The notes beneath the pieces were generated by a model, which worked only from the letters and a program-made list of their open reading frames with translations, did not search any database and was not told the DNA's origin. Below are positions 1-8,681 of a stretch of 64,000 nucleotides of DNA, piece by piece (within the stretch, counting starts at the first letter, position 1; every line of letters starts with the position of its first letter). The DNA lies in assembly GCF_022790535.1 (NCBI RefSeq), contig NZ_LOHG01000005.1, positions 96,040-160,039 of the forward strand, given 5' to 3'. The stretch comes from Pseudomonas maioricensis (GTDB lineage: Bacteria; Pseudomonadota; Gammaproteobacteria; Pseudomonadales; Pseudomonadaceae). Both the position numbers and the translations under genes were made by a program.

Positions 1-141
1 TGATAGGTCTGATCAGCGATCACTTCCGCCCCTGAAATATGACCGGCCGGGTCCGCAATATCCTGTAACCGATCAAACAATCGGTATCATGACAACGTCG
101 TTACAGTCAGCCTTTAGCTTGAAAGTCGGGGGAAGTAATCC

Positions 142-1134
142 ATGGCCATTTTTTCTCTGGCTCGTATCAGGGCGCGCTGGCTCACCTGGACCTGCATGCT
201 GATGTTCATCATTGGCCTACCCGTAGGCTGCTCCGTACTGCAGCACACGGAGCGCGAACTGGTATTCCGCATCGAGCCAGGCACTGCCAGCTGGTACAGC
301 GGGCTGCCGGCCAACGTGCAAGAGCTGGAGCTCAAAGCCCCGCAATTCGGTTTGTCGCAAAGCATTCACGGCTGGTGGTGGCCCGCCAACCGCAAAGATG
401 CTCCCGCCGTGCTTTATCTGCATGGATCGCGCTGGAACCTGACCGGTCAGTTGTTTCGTATCGAAGAACTGCACGCCCTGGGCTTCTCGGTACTGGCCAT
501 CGATTACCGCGGTTTCGGCGAAAGTCGTGGCTCCTTGCCGTCAGAGAGCACCGTGTATGAAGATGCGCGAATTGCCTGGGAACGCCTCAAGCTCCTACAG
601 CCCGACGCCAGCCGTCGCCTGATCTACGGGCATTCACTGGGTGGTGCGGTAGCCGTGGATCTGGCCGCCGAACTGGGCCGCGATACGCGGGACGGCACGC
701 AACCGGCTGAGGCTCGCGGGCTTATCATCGAATCCACCTTTACCACCCTGGCCGATGTCGCTACCGCAGTCGCCAATGATTACACCTCGCTCCCGGTACG
801 CTGGCTGCTGTCGCAGAAATTCGACTCCATCGACAAGATCGCCGACATTCACATGCCGCTGCTGATCGTGCACGGCACGGATGACCGTTATGTCCCCCCT
901 CGCTTCAGCGAAGAGTTGTTTGCGGCCGCTCAAGAGCCGAAGAAACTCTTGCTGGTGCCCGGAGGGACTCACAACAACAGCATGCGGATCGGGCGCCAAG
1001 CCTACAGTCAGGCGATTCAGGCGTTGCTGAAATCCGGGGCGGCCCCAGCAAACGCGGCGATGCAGCACACTCTACCCGCGAAACAACCAGCGTCCAGTCA
1101 GGACAGCAGCCTGCGCAGTAGCAACGCATCGTGA
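142..1134 (+). CDS. Alpha/beta hydrolase, probable lipoprotein or membrane-anchored
   Basis: 330-aa serine hydrolase of the alpha/beta fold. An N-terminal hydrophobic stretch (about residues 12-30) ends in LPVGC, which could be a lipobox with Cys30, so the enzyme probably works anchored in the envelope. The nucleophile elbow GHSLGG gives Ser165; the acid is the Asp in HGTDDRYVP and the histidine lies in PGGTHNN. Length and motif order fit the BEM46/YqkD-like peptidase or esterase group. The start is preceded by a GGGGAAG ribosome site. The last 35 residues (Ala/Ser/Gln rich) look like an unstructured tail. The substrate cannot be told. It stands alone, with a convergent gene downstream. Confidence 0.85.
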   Translation: MAIFSLARIRARWLTWTCMLMFIIGLPVGCSVLQHTERELVFRIEPGTASWYSGLPANVQELELKAPQFGLSQSIHGWWWPANRKDAPAVLYLHGSRWNLTGQLFRIEELHALGFSVLAIDYRGFGESRGSLPSESTVYEDARIAWERLKLLQPDASRRLIYGHSLGGAVAVDLAAELGRDTRDGTQPAEARGLIIESTFTTLADVATAVANDYTSLPVRWLLSQKFDSIDKIADIHMPLLIVHGTDDRYVPPRFSEELFAAAQEPKKLLLVPGGTHNNSMRIGRQAYSQAIQALLKSGAAPANAAMQHTLPAKQPASSQDSSLRSSNAS

Positions 1135-1175
1135 GCTGCGTGCCCACTGACCGTGTTATCGAAGATGCACCAAGG

Positions 1176-1607
1176 TCAATACAAAACCTCACCGGCTTCG
1201 CGCATGAAGATCTCGATGGTCTTGGGGCCTACGCCGTCAAATTCACCTAGACGCTTTTCGAAATCTGCCCGACTGTCACTGCGAGCAGCGACTTGCGCAA
1301 TCTTCCCGGCATATTCCTCGGTGAGTTTTTTCGCCAACGCGGCAAGGCGCGTGGCGGTGGATTCGTCGTAGCGCACATAATGAGCTTCGCCGAGCATTGC
1401 CACCAATTGACGGTGGGACTTGCTCGCAAGCTTGCGGGGGGTATCACATCCATGTTGATCGACAATCACCCGGTACGCCTGCGCAGCAATGTCAGCCTGA
1501 ATACGCTTACCCATCAGAAAACTGGCGATAAACCATTTGAACAAGGCAACGTCGTCGCCCTGCTTCAGATCGACCGCCAGATCACGAGCGGTAACCACGT
1601 TGCCCAT
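1176..1607 (-). CDS. Small helix-hairpin-helix protein (endonuclease III-like fold fragment)
   Basis: 143-aa protein. Near the C-terminus it carries FDGVGPKTIEIFMREAG, a helix-hairpin-helix of the type that contacts DNA in the endonuclease III/AlkA superfamily. In those glycosylases a catalytic Asp domain and often an iron-sulfur loop follow; here only a few residues remain, so this is probably a DNA-binding homologue and not an active glycosylase. An upstream in-frame ATG at 1643 would run through the preceding gene. The ATG at 1607 lies 10 bases after that gene's stop, behind GAGGCGGG, and is the better start. Function unknown. Confidence 0.7.
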   Translation of the reverse strand: MGNVVTARDLAVDLKQGDDVALFKWFIASFLMGKRIQADIAAQAYRVIVDQHGCDTPRKLASKSHRQLVAMLGEAHYVRYDESTATRLAALAKKLTEEYAGKIAQVAARSDSRADFEKRLGEFDGVGPKTIEIFMREAGEVLY

Positions 1608-1617
1608 AGTGCCCGCC

Positions 1618-1791
1618 TCAGCTCGGCTTGTCTGAGGCGTCATCGCCCGCTACATCAGGGTCATTGGGCTCGACTTCATTGATATCCGCATCGCGAACAT
1701 CGTTATCGTCGGCGCTGGATTTCCCGTCGGACTCACCGGGTTTGAGATCAGGGGCTTGCGCTGGATGGCTGTCTACAGGTCGTGTGCTCAT
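1618..1791 (-). CDS. Small acidic protein, 57 aa
   Basis: Short reading frame of 57 codons, very rich in Asp, Ser and Pro (DLKPGESDGKSSADDND and similar), with no hydrophobic segment and therefore probably disordered. It ends with TGA 10 bases before the ATG of the helix-hairpin-helix gene, in the same direction, so the two are likely co-transcribed. ATG at 1791 follows GAGGAAGTC, a good ribosome site. I do not recognise a family. The evidence for it being real is the ribosome site and tight spacing to the next gene. Confidence 0.6.
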   Translation of the reverse strand: MSTRPVDSHPAQAPDLKPGESDGKSSADDNDVRDADINEVEPNDPDVAGDDASDKPS

Positions 1792-1858
1792 GACTTCCTC
1801 ACAGGATCATTTGATGATTGACCCTGTTTCGGCAGCAGCTTTGTCCCGAGAGTTCGGT

Positions 1859-2272
1859 CTATTGGATCATTGGTTTCTGATCGCGTTGAACGGCGATGCA
1901 CTTGATCTCAAGCAGAAGCCCCGGAACCGCCAGTTCCGATACGCCGATGGCCGTCCAGGCACAAAGCCCACGGGGAAACAGACGCTCTTTGACGTCACGG
2001 AAAACAGCCATGTGCTCGCTCATCGCCACGTGATAGGTGGTCATCTCCACCACATCCTCGAAGCTGCAACCGCCCTCGGCGAGCACCGTGCGCAGGTTTT
2101 CCCAGCAGGCAATGAATTGCTGTTCAGGGTCATGAATGACTTCAAGTTCGGGCGTACGCCCAATCTGGCCCGCACAATACAGCGTGCCTTGAACCTTGAC
2201 CGCCGGAACATACCCCGCACGCTCAACGATATTGCGCATGGAGGGCGGAATGATGATTTCGCGGTCTGGCAT
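1859..2272 (-). CDS. RidA/YjgF/YER057c family protein
   Basis: 137-aa member of the RidA superfamily, the trimeric cytosolic enzymes that hydrolyse reactive enamine/imine intermediates to ketoacids plus ammonia, or that act on related substrates. Family features seen are YCAGQIGRTPE near residue 33 (the SGQ-type strand), the WENLRTVLAEGG helix, and a C-terminal LLLEIKCIAV strand. The conserved Arg of archetypal RidA (in the C-x-R-x-x-V region) is not obvious, so it may be one of the Rid1-7 subfamilies and not RidA itself. It stands alone between the 57-aa gene and a GntP permease. Confidence 0.8.
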   Translation of the reverse strand: MPDREIIIPPSMRNIVERAGYVPAVKVQGTLYCAGQIGRTPELEVIHDPEQQFIACWENLRTVLAEGGCSFEDVVEMTTYHVAMSEHMAVFRDVKERLFPRGLCAWTAIGVSELAVPGLLLEIKCIAVQRDQKPMIQ

Positions 2273-2340
2273 GGATTTACCTGTGAGTGTGATCGCTGGA
2301 TAGCAGTGGACTATAAGGTTCGTGCAATCACACAGAACCC

Positions 2341-2421
2341 TGTGGGAGCAGAGCTTGCTCGCGATGAACGATTACACGATATGCCTGATACACCAATGTG
2401 CCTGCAAGCACCGCTCCCACA
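2341..2421. repeat. REP pair, mixed classes
   Basis: Inverted pair of REP-type sequences, with TGTGGGAGCAGAGCTTGCTC at the left and GCAAGCACCGCTCCCACA at the right. The two arms belong to different sequence classes (the CAGAGCTTGCTC and CGGTGCTTGC types), so pairing is only partial. It lies between the ridA-like gene and the 3' end of the GntP gene. Confidence 0.75.
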
Positions 2422-2436
2422 GAGACCGCAGCAGCC

Positions 2437-3807
2437 CTACGTCAACCACCACCACAACAGCAGCGTCCCCACCAAACCCACTACCGAAACAATGGTCTGG
2501 AGTACCGACCAGACCCAAATAGTCTGCTTCAACTGAAGACCAAAATACTCGCGGACCATCCAGAAACCTGCGTCGTTGACGTGACAGAAGAACACTGAAC
2601 CTGCGCCAATCGCCAGTGCCACCAATGAACTCTGCGTCGCAGCCAGGCCCGCCATCATCGGCGCAAGAATGCCAGCGGTCGTAGTGGTTGCGACGGTCGC
2701 CGAGCCCGTGGCCTGACGCAACGCTACGGCGATCAGCCAGGCCAGCAGCAGATACGGGATATGTGCGCCCTCTGCCACTTTACTGATGGTCTGACTCACT
2801 CCGGCGTCGAGCAACGTCTGCTTGAGACCGCCTCCCGCACCGATGGTTAACAGCAGCACGGCAATCGGTGCAAGGCTTTTGCGCAGCGTGCCATTCACGT
2901 GATCGCGCGTCAGGCCATTGGCCCAGCCCAGACAAACCACCGCCGCAATCACCGCAATGCTCAACGCGACCAGGGGTTCGCCGAGAAACTTCAGGGTCAA
3001 CGCCAGCGAGCTGTGCGGGTCCATCAATATCTTGGCCAGCGTACTGCCCAGCATCAAGATCACCGGCAGCAGAATAATCAGCAGCGAAATTCCGAACCCC
3101 GGCTGACGGGTTACGTCCGGCTTAGCCGAAAACAGCTCGCCCAACTCAGCCGGTTCCTTGATGTCCATGCGTCTGGACAACCAGTTGCCGTAAAGCGGAC
3201 CGGCGAGAATCACTGCCGGGACTGCAATGCAAAAACCCAGCAGCATGGTCAGCCCAAGGTCGGCATGCAACGCGCTGACTGCGATCAATGGTCCCGGATG
3301 CGGCGGCATGAGCGCGTGCAACGTCGTCATGCCAGCAAGGGCCGGAATCGCGATTTTCAGTAAAGGCTGATCAGAACGTCGGGCCATGACAAAGATGATC
3401 GGCACCATCAGTACCAGGCCGACTTCGAAGAACAAGGGCAGGCCAATGACCATCGCCACCAGCGCCATCACCCAGGGCAATGAACGCCCTTTGCCAAACC
3501 CTAATAGCGTCGTGGCAATCCGGTCAGCTGCGCCCGACTCCGCCATCAACGCGCCGAGCATGGCACCCAGGGCGATGATCAGGCCAGCCTCGCCCAGAAT
3601 GCCACCCGCCCCTTTGCTGAAGGCCTTGGCGACTTCTTCAGCAGGCAGGCCCGCCCCGATACCGGCAATGAATGTGCCGATCAGAATCGAGAGAAAAGGA
3701 GGAAGTTTAGTGGCACTGATCAGCACGATAATCGTGGCAATCGCGACCAGGCAACAAATAATCAGGCGGGTATCGTGCACAAGCCAGGCAGCAGAAGATA
3801 CATCCAA
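2437..3807 (-). CDS. GntP-family gluconate-type H+ symporter
   Basis: 456-aa integral membrane protein of the GntP family (gluconate, fructuronate, D-serine or glycerate symporters), with about 12 hydrophobic segments. Family motifs are GEAGLIIALGAMLGALMAESGAA (residues 69-91), LPLFFEVGLVLMVPI, LMPPHPGPL and RQATGSATVATTTTAGI. Length (about 440-460 aa) is normal. The frame opens with a TTG codon behind AAGGAAG, 6 bases away; an ATG four bases downstream is out of frame. No gluconate kinase or sugar-acid gene is next to it, so the substrate is undetermined. Confidence 0.85.
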   Translation of the reverse strand: MDVSSAAWLVHDTRLIICCLVAIATIIVLISATKLPPFLSILIGTFIAGIGAGLPAEEVAKAFSKGAGGILGEAGLIIALGAMLGALMAESGAADRIATTLLGFGKGRSLPWVMALVAMVIGLPLFFEVGLVLMVPIIFVMARRSDQPLLKIAIPALAGMTTLHALMPPHPGPLIAVSALHADLGLTMLLGFCIAVPAVILAGPLYGNWLSRRMDIKEPAELGELFSAKPDVTRQPGFGISLLIILLPVILMLGSTLAKILMDPHSSLALTLKFLGEPLVALSIAVIAAVVCLGWANGLTRDHVNGTLRKSLAPIAVLLLTIGAGGGLKQTLLDAGVSQTISKVAEGAHIPYLLLAWLIAVALRQATGSATVATTTTAGILAPMMAGLAATQSSLVALAIGAGSVFFCHVNDAGFWMVREYFGLQLKQTIWVWSVLQTIVSVVGLVGTLLLWWWLT

Positions 3808-3953
3808 GGCGCTCTTCCTTATCGTCGGTTCCGCAGTCGTATCACCACGGAAACATTTAGTTGTAATTACCCGACACGATACCGTAACGCTTTGCTTGCA
3901 AATGTGAAGTTTGTGACAGTTTCAACGCCTGACGATTGAACACCCCCCTTGAG

Positions 3954-4862
3954 CTAGACACCCACCAAGCCCGGAACCTGGGATTGTGCGTACTCGATCA
4001 GCACCTCACGCAGGGCCTGCGCAGCGGCAGACAACTTGTGGTCAGCGAGCATCATCAGGCCAATCGGGCGCTCTATCGTCGGTTCTGCCAAAGCGATGCA
4101 ACGGGCGCCCAGTTCGTGCATTTGCTGGATACAGAGCGAGGGCACCGCACTGACGCCCAGACCACTGGCGACCATGCGACCAATCGTTGAAAGCTGGTGA
4201 CTTTCAAACGCCACGGAAAGTTTGCCGTGTCGGGCCTGTAGATGATGTTCCAGCAGCAAGCGCACTGCCGATGGGCGCTGCAAGGCGATGAAGTCCTCCT
4301 GCAGCAACTCTTGCCATGTCACTTGCTGACGCTGTGCCATGGGCGAGTCCAACGGCACCACGGCGACAAAGCGATCGGTATAAAAAGGCGTGAACACCAG
4401 GGAGTTGCTGGACTCCGGTTCAAAGCCGATACCCAGTTCGACCCGGCGATGACGCACCATCTCCAGCACTTCTTCGTTGATCAAGTCATGAACGGCCACG
4501 TTGACGCGTGGGTAGCGGCTGCGAAAAACCTTCAGCGCACCGGGCAGCAAATTACCGGCAAACGACGGCATGGCGGCCACCGACACTTTGCCCAGTTGCA
4601 GCGTAAAACGCTGACGCAGCAGTTCTTCGGCGTTGTCCCAGTCAGCGAGCAGTTGCCGGGCCAGCGGCAGCAGGGTTTCGCCCTCCGGCGTCAGGCTGAC
4701 CGTGCGCGTAGTACGGCTGAGCAACTGCCCGCCCAGGTCATCCTCCAGACTCTTGATGGTCAGACTCAACGCGGGTTGCGACACATGCAGCCGCTCCCCT
4801 GCCTGAGCGAAGCTCAAATGCTGCGCCACGGCCAGAAACGCCCTTAGCTGTTTGACGTTCAT
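3954..4862 (-). CDS. LysR-family transcriptional regulator of the acetoacetate operon
   Basis: 302-aa LysR-type regulator. The winged helix-turn-helix occupies residues 1-60 (LRAFLAVAQHLSFAQAGERL, then VSQPALSLTIKSLEDDLG) and a periplasmic-binding-protein-like effector domain fills roughly 90-295. It is divergent from the CoA-transferase operon with a 126-bp AT-rich gap, the classic arrangement for a LysR activator of the adjacent operon. The inducer is probably a ketone body, a short-chain acid or its CoA ester; that is inferred from context only. Confidence 0.88.
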   Translation of the reverse strand: MNVKQLRAFLAVAQHLSFAQAGERLHVSQPALSLTIKSLEDDLGGQLLSRTTRTVSLTPEGETLLPLARQLLADWDNAEELLRQRFTLQLGKVSVAAMPSFAGNLLPGALKVFRSRYPRVNVAVHDLINEEVLEMVRHRRVELGIGFEPESSNSLVFTPFYTDRFVAVVPLDSPMAQRQQVTWQELLQEDFIALQRPSAVRLLLEHHLQARHGKLSVAFESHQLSTIGRMVASGLGVSAVPSLCIQQMHELGARCIALAEPTIERPIGLMMLADHKLSAAAQALREVLIEYAQSQVPGLVGV

Positions 4863-4988
4863 ATATTTGCTTTTCTTATTAATTGATCAGAAAAACAAAA
4901 TTAACAAATCACTGCCTCCGAGAGAAGATGAGCCAACGCTCCCCCGACGGCCAGACCGTCGATCACAACTATAAAAGGCGGATCAATC

Positions 4989-5690
4989 ATGGCTGGACTC
5001 GACAAGCGAGTAGCGACTTATCAGGAAGCCCTCGCCGGGCTGACCGACAACATGACGGTGCTGTGTGGCGGCTTCGGCCTGTGTGGCATCCCGGAAAATC
5101 TCATCGCTGAAATCAAACGTATGGGCGTCAGAGGCCTGACGGTGGTTTCCAATAACTGCGGCGTTGACGGCTTTGGCCTGGGCATCCTGCTCGAAGACCG
5201 GCAGATTCGTAAAATGGTCTCCTCCTACGTCGGCGAGAACGCCCTCTTCGAACGTCAGTTGCTCAGTGGCGAACTGGAGGTCGAACTCACCCCCCAAGGT
5301 ACCCTCGCGGAAAAAATGCGCGCAGGCGGTGCCGGTATTCCAGCCTTTTACACCGCTACTGGCTACGGCACTCCCGTGGCAGAAGGCAAGGAAACCCGCC
5401 AGTTCAATGGGCGCAACGTGATCCTCGAAGAGGCCATCACTGGCGATTTCGCCATCGTCAAAGGCTGGAAAGCCGACCATTTCGGTAATGTGATCTATCG
5501 TCATACCGCACAGAACTTCAACCCGGTCGTAGCCACAGCGGGCAAGATCACCGTGGTCGAAGTCGAAGAGATTGTTGAGCCTGGTGTGCTGCTGCCTTCG
5601 CAGATTCATACGCCAGGTATTTATGTTGACCGGGTCATTCTCGGCACTTTCGAGAAGCGCATCGAACAGCGCACCGTCAGAAAAGCCTGA
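4989..5690 (+). CDS. atoD: 3-oxoacid CoA-transferase subunit A
   Basis: 233-aa alpha subunit of a class I CoA-transferase, which moves CoA from an acyl-CoA to acetoacetate or another short-chain acid. It carries the glycine-rich [13 protein letters not shown] segment near residue 24 that marks CoA-transferase A subunits (SCOT/AtoD/PcaI family), and [14 protein letters not shown]. Start: AAAGGCGG lies about 7 bases upstream of the ATG. It is the first gene of an operon with subunit B and the AtoE permease, which indicates acetoacetate/short-chain fatty acid use; succinyl-CoA is the other possible CoA donor. Confidence 0.92.
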   Translation: MAGLDKRVATYQEALAGLTDNMTVLCGGFGLCGIPENLIAEIKRMGVRGLTVVSNNCGVDGFGLGILLEDRQIRKMVSSYVGENALFERQLLSGELEVELTPQGTLAEKMRAGGAGIPAFYTATGYGTPVAEGKETRQFNGRNVILEEAITGDFAIVKGWKADHFGNVIYRHTAQNFNPVVATAGKITVVEVEEIVEPGVLLPSQIHTPGIYVDRVILGTFEKRIEQRTVRKA

Positions 5691-5757
5691 CGCAAGCCGG
5701 CTCCGGATGCTGTCTCGCACAGGCAGCGGCACAAAAACAACAAAGAGACTTCAGACC

Positions 5758-6414
5758 ATGGCACTTTCCCGCGAACAAATGGCTCAGCGCGTCGCACGCG
5801 AACTCAAAGATGGCTACTACGTGAACCTCGGGATCGGCATTCCGACCCTTGTGGCCAACTACGTCCCCACCGACATCGATGTCATGCTCCAGTCGGAAAA
5901 CGGCCTGTTGGGCATGGGCGAATTCCCCACTGAGGAAACCATTGATGCCGACATGATCAACGCTGGCAAGCAGACCGTTACTGCACGCATCGGCGCATCG
6001 ATTTTTGATTCCTCGCAGTCCTTCGCAATGATTCGCGGTGGCCATGTGGACCTCACCGTTCTCGGCGCTTTCGAAGTCGATGTGGAAGGCAACATTGCGT
6101 CGTGGATGATCCCCGGCAAACTGGTCAAAGGCATGGGCGGTGCCATGGACCTTGTGGCCGGGGCCGACAACATCATCGTGACCATGACTCACGCCTCCAA
6201 GGACGGCGAATCCAAACTGCTCCCCCGCTGCAGCCTGCCACTGACCGGCGCTGGTTGCATTCGCAAGGTGCTGACTGATCTGGCCTATCTGGAAATCGAG
6301 AATGGCGCATTCATCCTGCGCGAGCGCGCACCGGGTGTGACTGTCGAAGAGATCATCGCCAAGACCGCTGGTAAATTGATCGTGCCGGATGATGTGGTCG
6401 AGATGAGTTTCTGA
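5758..6414 (+). CDS. atoA: 3-oxoacid CoA-transferase subunit B
   Basis: 218-aa beta subunit. The signature NLGIGIPTLVANY and the following QSENGLLGMG motif contain the catalytic glutamate (SENG) that forms the enzyme-CoA thioester in this family. Upstream in-frame codons would extend the frame back into the A subunit, but the ATG at 5758 begins the normal MALSREQMAQRVA terminus and lies 67 bases after the A-subunit stop. Co-transcribed with subunit A; a long REP hairpin separates it from atoE. Confidence 0.92.
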   Translation: MALSREQMAQRVARELKDGYYVNLGIGIPTLVANYVPTDIDVMLQSENGLLGMGEFPTEETIDADMINAGKQTVTARIGASIFDSSQSFAMIRGGHVDLTVLGAFEVDVEGNIASWMIPGKLVKGMGGAMDLVAGADNIIVTMTHASKDGESKLLPRCSLPLTGAGCIRKVLTDLAYLEIENGAFILRERAPGVTVEEIIAKTAGKLIVPDDVVEMSF

Positions 6415-6434
6415 TCTGTAGCCAAGCGTTTTAA

Positions 6435-6530
6435 CCGCATACCCACTGTAGGAACTGCCGAAGGCTGCGATCGCGGAATGACTGACACCCGCGATCGCAG
6501 CCTTCGGCAGTTCCTACAGTGGGTATGCGG
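6435..6530. repeat. REP pair with perfect 41-bp arms
   Basis: Inverted repeat with arms 6435-6475 and 6490-6530 that match perfectly over 41 bases around a 14-base loop. The core is the GTAGGAACTGCCGAAGGCTG class of Pseudomonas REP, but symmetry continues about 12 bases outside the usual REP end (CCGCATACCCAC...). It sits inside the operon between the CoA-transferase B gene and atoE, so the transcript should form a strong hairpin there. Confidence 0.92.
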
Positions 6531-6572
6531 CAACGATTCAACTATCAATAATAAATACAAGAGGACATCCCT

Positions 6573-7991
6573 GTGGCCGCTGATATCGAAGATAGCCGCT
6601 CTGCCCGTTTTGCCTTGCGCTGCGCCAAATGGGCGGAGCGCTGGTTTCCCGATTCCTGGGTGTTCGCTGCGCTCGCGGTGGTCATCGTCACGGTTGCCAC
6701 TCTGGCCATGGGCGCCAAACCTGCCGACGCAGCGAAGGCGTTCGGTGATGGGTTCTGGAGTTTGATTCCGTTCACCATGCAAATGGCGTTCGTGGTCATT
6801 GGCGGCTATGTGGTAGCCAGCTCGCCTCCCGCAGTAAAACTCATCGACCGGCTGGCACGCATCCCTAAAAACGGTCGCTCGGCCGTGGCTTGGGTCGCGC
6901 TGATTTCCATGGTCGCGTCACTGCTCAACTGGGGGCTGTCGCTGGTATTCGGCGGCCTGCTGGTGCGCGCCCTCGCCCGCCGCACCGACCTGCGCATGGA
7001 CTATCGCGCCGCAGGTGCAGCGGCTTATCTCGGGCTAGGTGCGGTATGGGCGCTGGGGCTCTCATCCTCAGCCGCGCAATTGCAAGCCAACCCCGGAAGC
7101 CTGCCACCCTCGATCCTGGCAATTACCGGCGTGATCCCCTTCACCGAAACTATCTTCCTTTGGCAGTCCGGCGTTCTGTTGGCGGCACTGGTCGTCGTTT
7201 CCCTGGTGGTTGCCTACGCCACGGCACCGGGCCCGAACAGCGCCAAAGATGCAAAGGCCTGCGGCGTCGATCCGTCGTTCAGCATGCCAGAGCTGCCTGC
7301 TCGCACCCGTCCGGGCGAATGGCTGGAATACAGCCCGTTGCTGATCATTCTGATGGTGGTACTTGCATCAGGATGGATCTTCAACGAGTTCTCCACCAAA
7401 CCGGCGATTACCGCGATTTCAGGCCTGAATACTTACAACTTCCTGTTCATCATGGTCGGCGCATTGCTGCACTGGCGTCCGCGCAGCTTCCTTGATGCAG
7501 TGACGCGAGCAGTACCGACCACCACCGGCGTGCTGATCCAGTTCCCGCTATACGGCTCGATCGCAGCGTTGATGACCACCGTCAAAGGCACCGACGCGCA
7601 GACCCTGGCGCACCATATTTCCACCTTCTTCACCAGCATTGCCTCCCATGACACCTACGCGCTGTTGATGGGCGTGTACTCGGCAGTTCTGGGTTTCTTC
7701 ATTCCTTCGGGCGGTGGTAAATGGATCATCGAAGCACCCTATGTGATGCAGGTCGCCAACGACCTTGAATACCATCTGGGCTGGGCGGTACAGATCTACA
7801 ACGCTGCTGAAGCGCTGCCGAACCTGATCAACCCGTTTTACATGCTGCCGCTGCTGGGCGTGCTGGGCCTGAAGGCGCGCGACCTCATCGGGTTCTCGTT
7901 TGTGCAGCTACTGGTGCACACACCGCTGGTGCTGTTCCTGCTGTGGATTCTGGGTACAACCCTGGCGTACATCCCGCCGATGCATCCGTAG
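6573..7991 (+). CDS. atoE: Short-chain fatty acid transporter, AtoE family
   Basis: 472-aa inner-membrane permease with 11-13 hydrophobic segments, of the AtoE/TIGR00366 short-chain fatty acid transporter family. Conserved stretches are FPDSWVFAALAVVI near the N-terminus, LNWGLSLVFGG, and the IPSGGGKWIIEAPYV motif near residue 382. The start is GTG at 6573 behind AAGAGGA. It belongs to the CoA-transferase operon and presumably brings in acetoacetate, butyrate or similar acids. No thiolase or hydroxybutyrate dehydrogenase is in the window, so the pathway must be completed elsewhere. Confidence 0.92.
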   Translation: MAADIEDSRSARFALRCAKWAERWFPDSWVFAALAVVIVTVATLAMGAKPADAAKAFGDGFWSLIPFTMQMAFVVIGGYVVASSPPAVKLIDRLARIPKNGRSAVAWVALISMVASLLNWGLSLVFGGLLVRALARRTDLRMDYRAAGAAAYLGLGAVWALGLSSSAAQLQANPGSLPPSILAITGVIPFTETIFLWQSGVLLAALVVVSLVVAYATAPGPNSAKDAKACGVDPSFSMPELPARTRPGEWLEYSPLLIILMVVLASGWIFNEFSTKPAITAISGLNTYNFLFIMVGALLHWRPRSFLDAVTRAVPTTTGVLIQFPLYGSIAALMTTVKGTDAQTLAHHISTFFTSIASHDTYALLMGVYSAVLGFFIPSGGGKWIIEAPYVMQVANDLEYHLGWAVQIYNAAEALPNLINPFYMLPLLGVLGLKARDLIGFSFVQLLVHTPLVLFLLWILGTTLAYIPPMHP

Positions 7992-8011
7992 CACGGTCCT
8001 TTTCGCATGTT

Positions 8012-8085
8012 CTGTAGGAGCTGCCGAAGGCTGCGAAGCATTCATCCCGGTATACCGCGATCGCAGCCTTCGGCAGCTCCTACAG
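8012..8085. repeat. REP pair, GCTGCCGAAGGCTGCGA class
   Basis: Arms 8012-8036 and 8061-8085 are perfect 25-base inverted copies beginning CTGTAGGAGCTGCCGAAGGC. It lies between the convergent atoE and MarR genes, and its right arm is translated as the end of the MarR gene. Confidence 0.92.
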
Positions 8086-8584
8086 GCCGTGTATCTGGCG
8101 CGCCATCGCCATAATCCAGGGCAGCAACCTTGGCCAGCAGCTCGCGCAGCTCACACGCCTGTTGCTGACCAAGAGAGGTTTCGAAACACAGCTGGGCCTG
8201 TTCCCAAAGCGCCTGGGACTCCAGTAATTTGTCCAGCCCGGCCTGGGTCAGACACACCCGTCGGCTGCGTTTGTCTTGCGGGTCGACTTCCACCGAAATC
8301 AGCCCCTCGCGCTCCAGCGGCTTGAGATTTTGCGCCAGCGCAGAACGGTCAATAACCAGAATGGCCGCCAGCTCAGTCACCGCAGGCGCCTGATTGCGCG
8401 CCACCTGAATCAGAATCGAGCGCTGTGTCGAGCGCAAACCACAGGGTGCCAGAACGGCGTCGTAAAGCTGTGATATGCGTCGCGTGGCCTTGCGCAGACT
8501 GGTGGCATGACACAGCACCCGCGGTGCAATACGGAGGCTTTCGGGTATCTGCAGCGCGACTATTGGCGGCGGGCTCTGGCTCAT
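8042..8584 (-). CDS. MarR-family transcriptional regulator with REP-encoded tail
   Basis: 180-aa MarR-type winged-helix regulator. Residues about 45-135 contain the DNA-binding domain (LRSTQRSILIQVA, LAAILVIDRSALAQNLKPLEREGL, and the wing VDPQDKRSRRVCLTQAG with the conserved Asp-x-Arg). The C-terminal residues PVGAAEGCDRGIPG are read out of the REP at 8061-8085, so the natural stop seems to have been lost or overrun by REP insertion. Its target is not evident; the divergent side holds a PEBP-like gene in the same direction upstream. DNA binding is sure as a family trait, ligand unknown. Confidence 0.85.
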   Translation of the reverse strand: MSQSPPPIVALQIPESLRIAPRVLCHATSLRKATRRISQLYDAVLAPCGLRSTQRSILIQVARNQAPAVTELAAILVIDRSALAQNLKPLEREGLISVEVDPQDKRSRRVCLTQAGLDKLLESQALWEQAQLCFETSLGQQQACELRELLAKVAALDYGDGAPDTRPVGAAEGCDRGIPG

Positions 8585-8681
8585 AAAGATTCCTGCACGA
8601 ATGCGTCAATCAGGTAACTGCAAGCGGACAATGCTGGCATATTCGCGCTCCCGGCAACAGACGCTCCCCAGGCACACGGTA

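Noticed and set aside
1..141. Possible partial gene at the left edge
   Set aside because: No open frame extends in from the edge; the segment looks like promoter and leader of the hydrolase gene.
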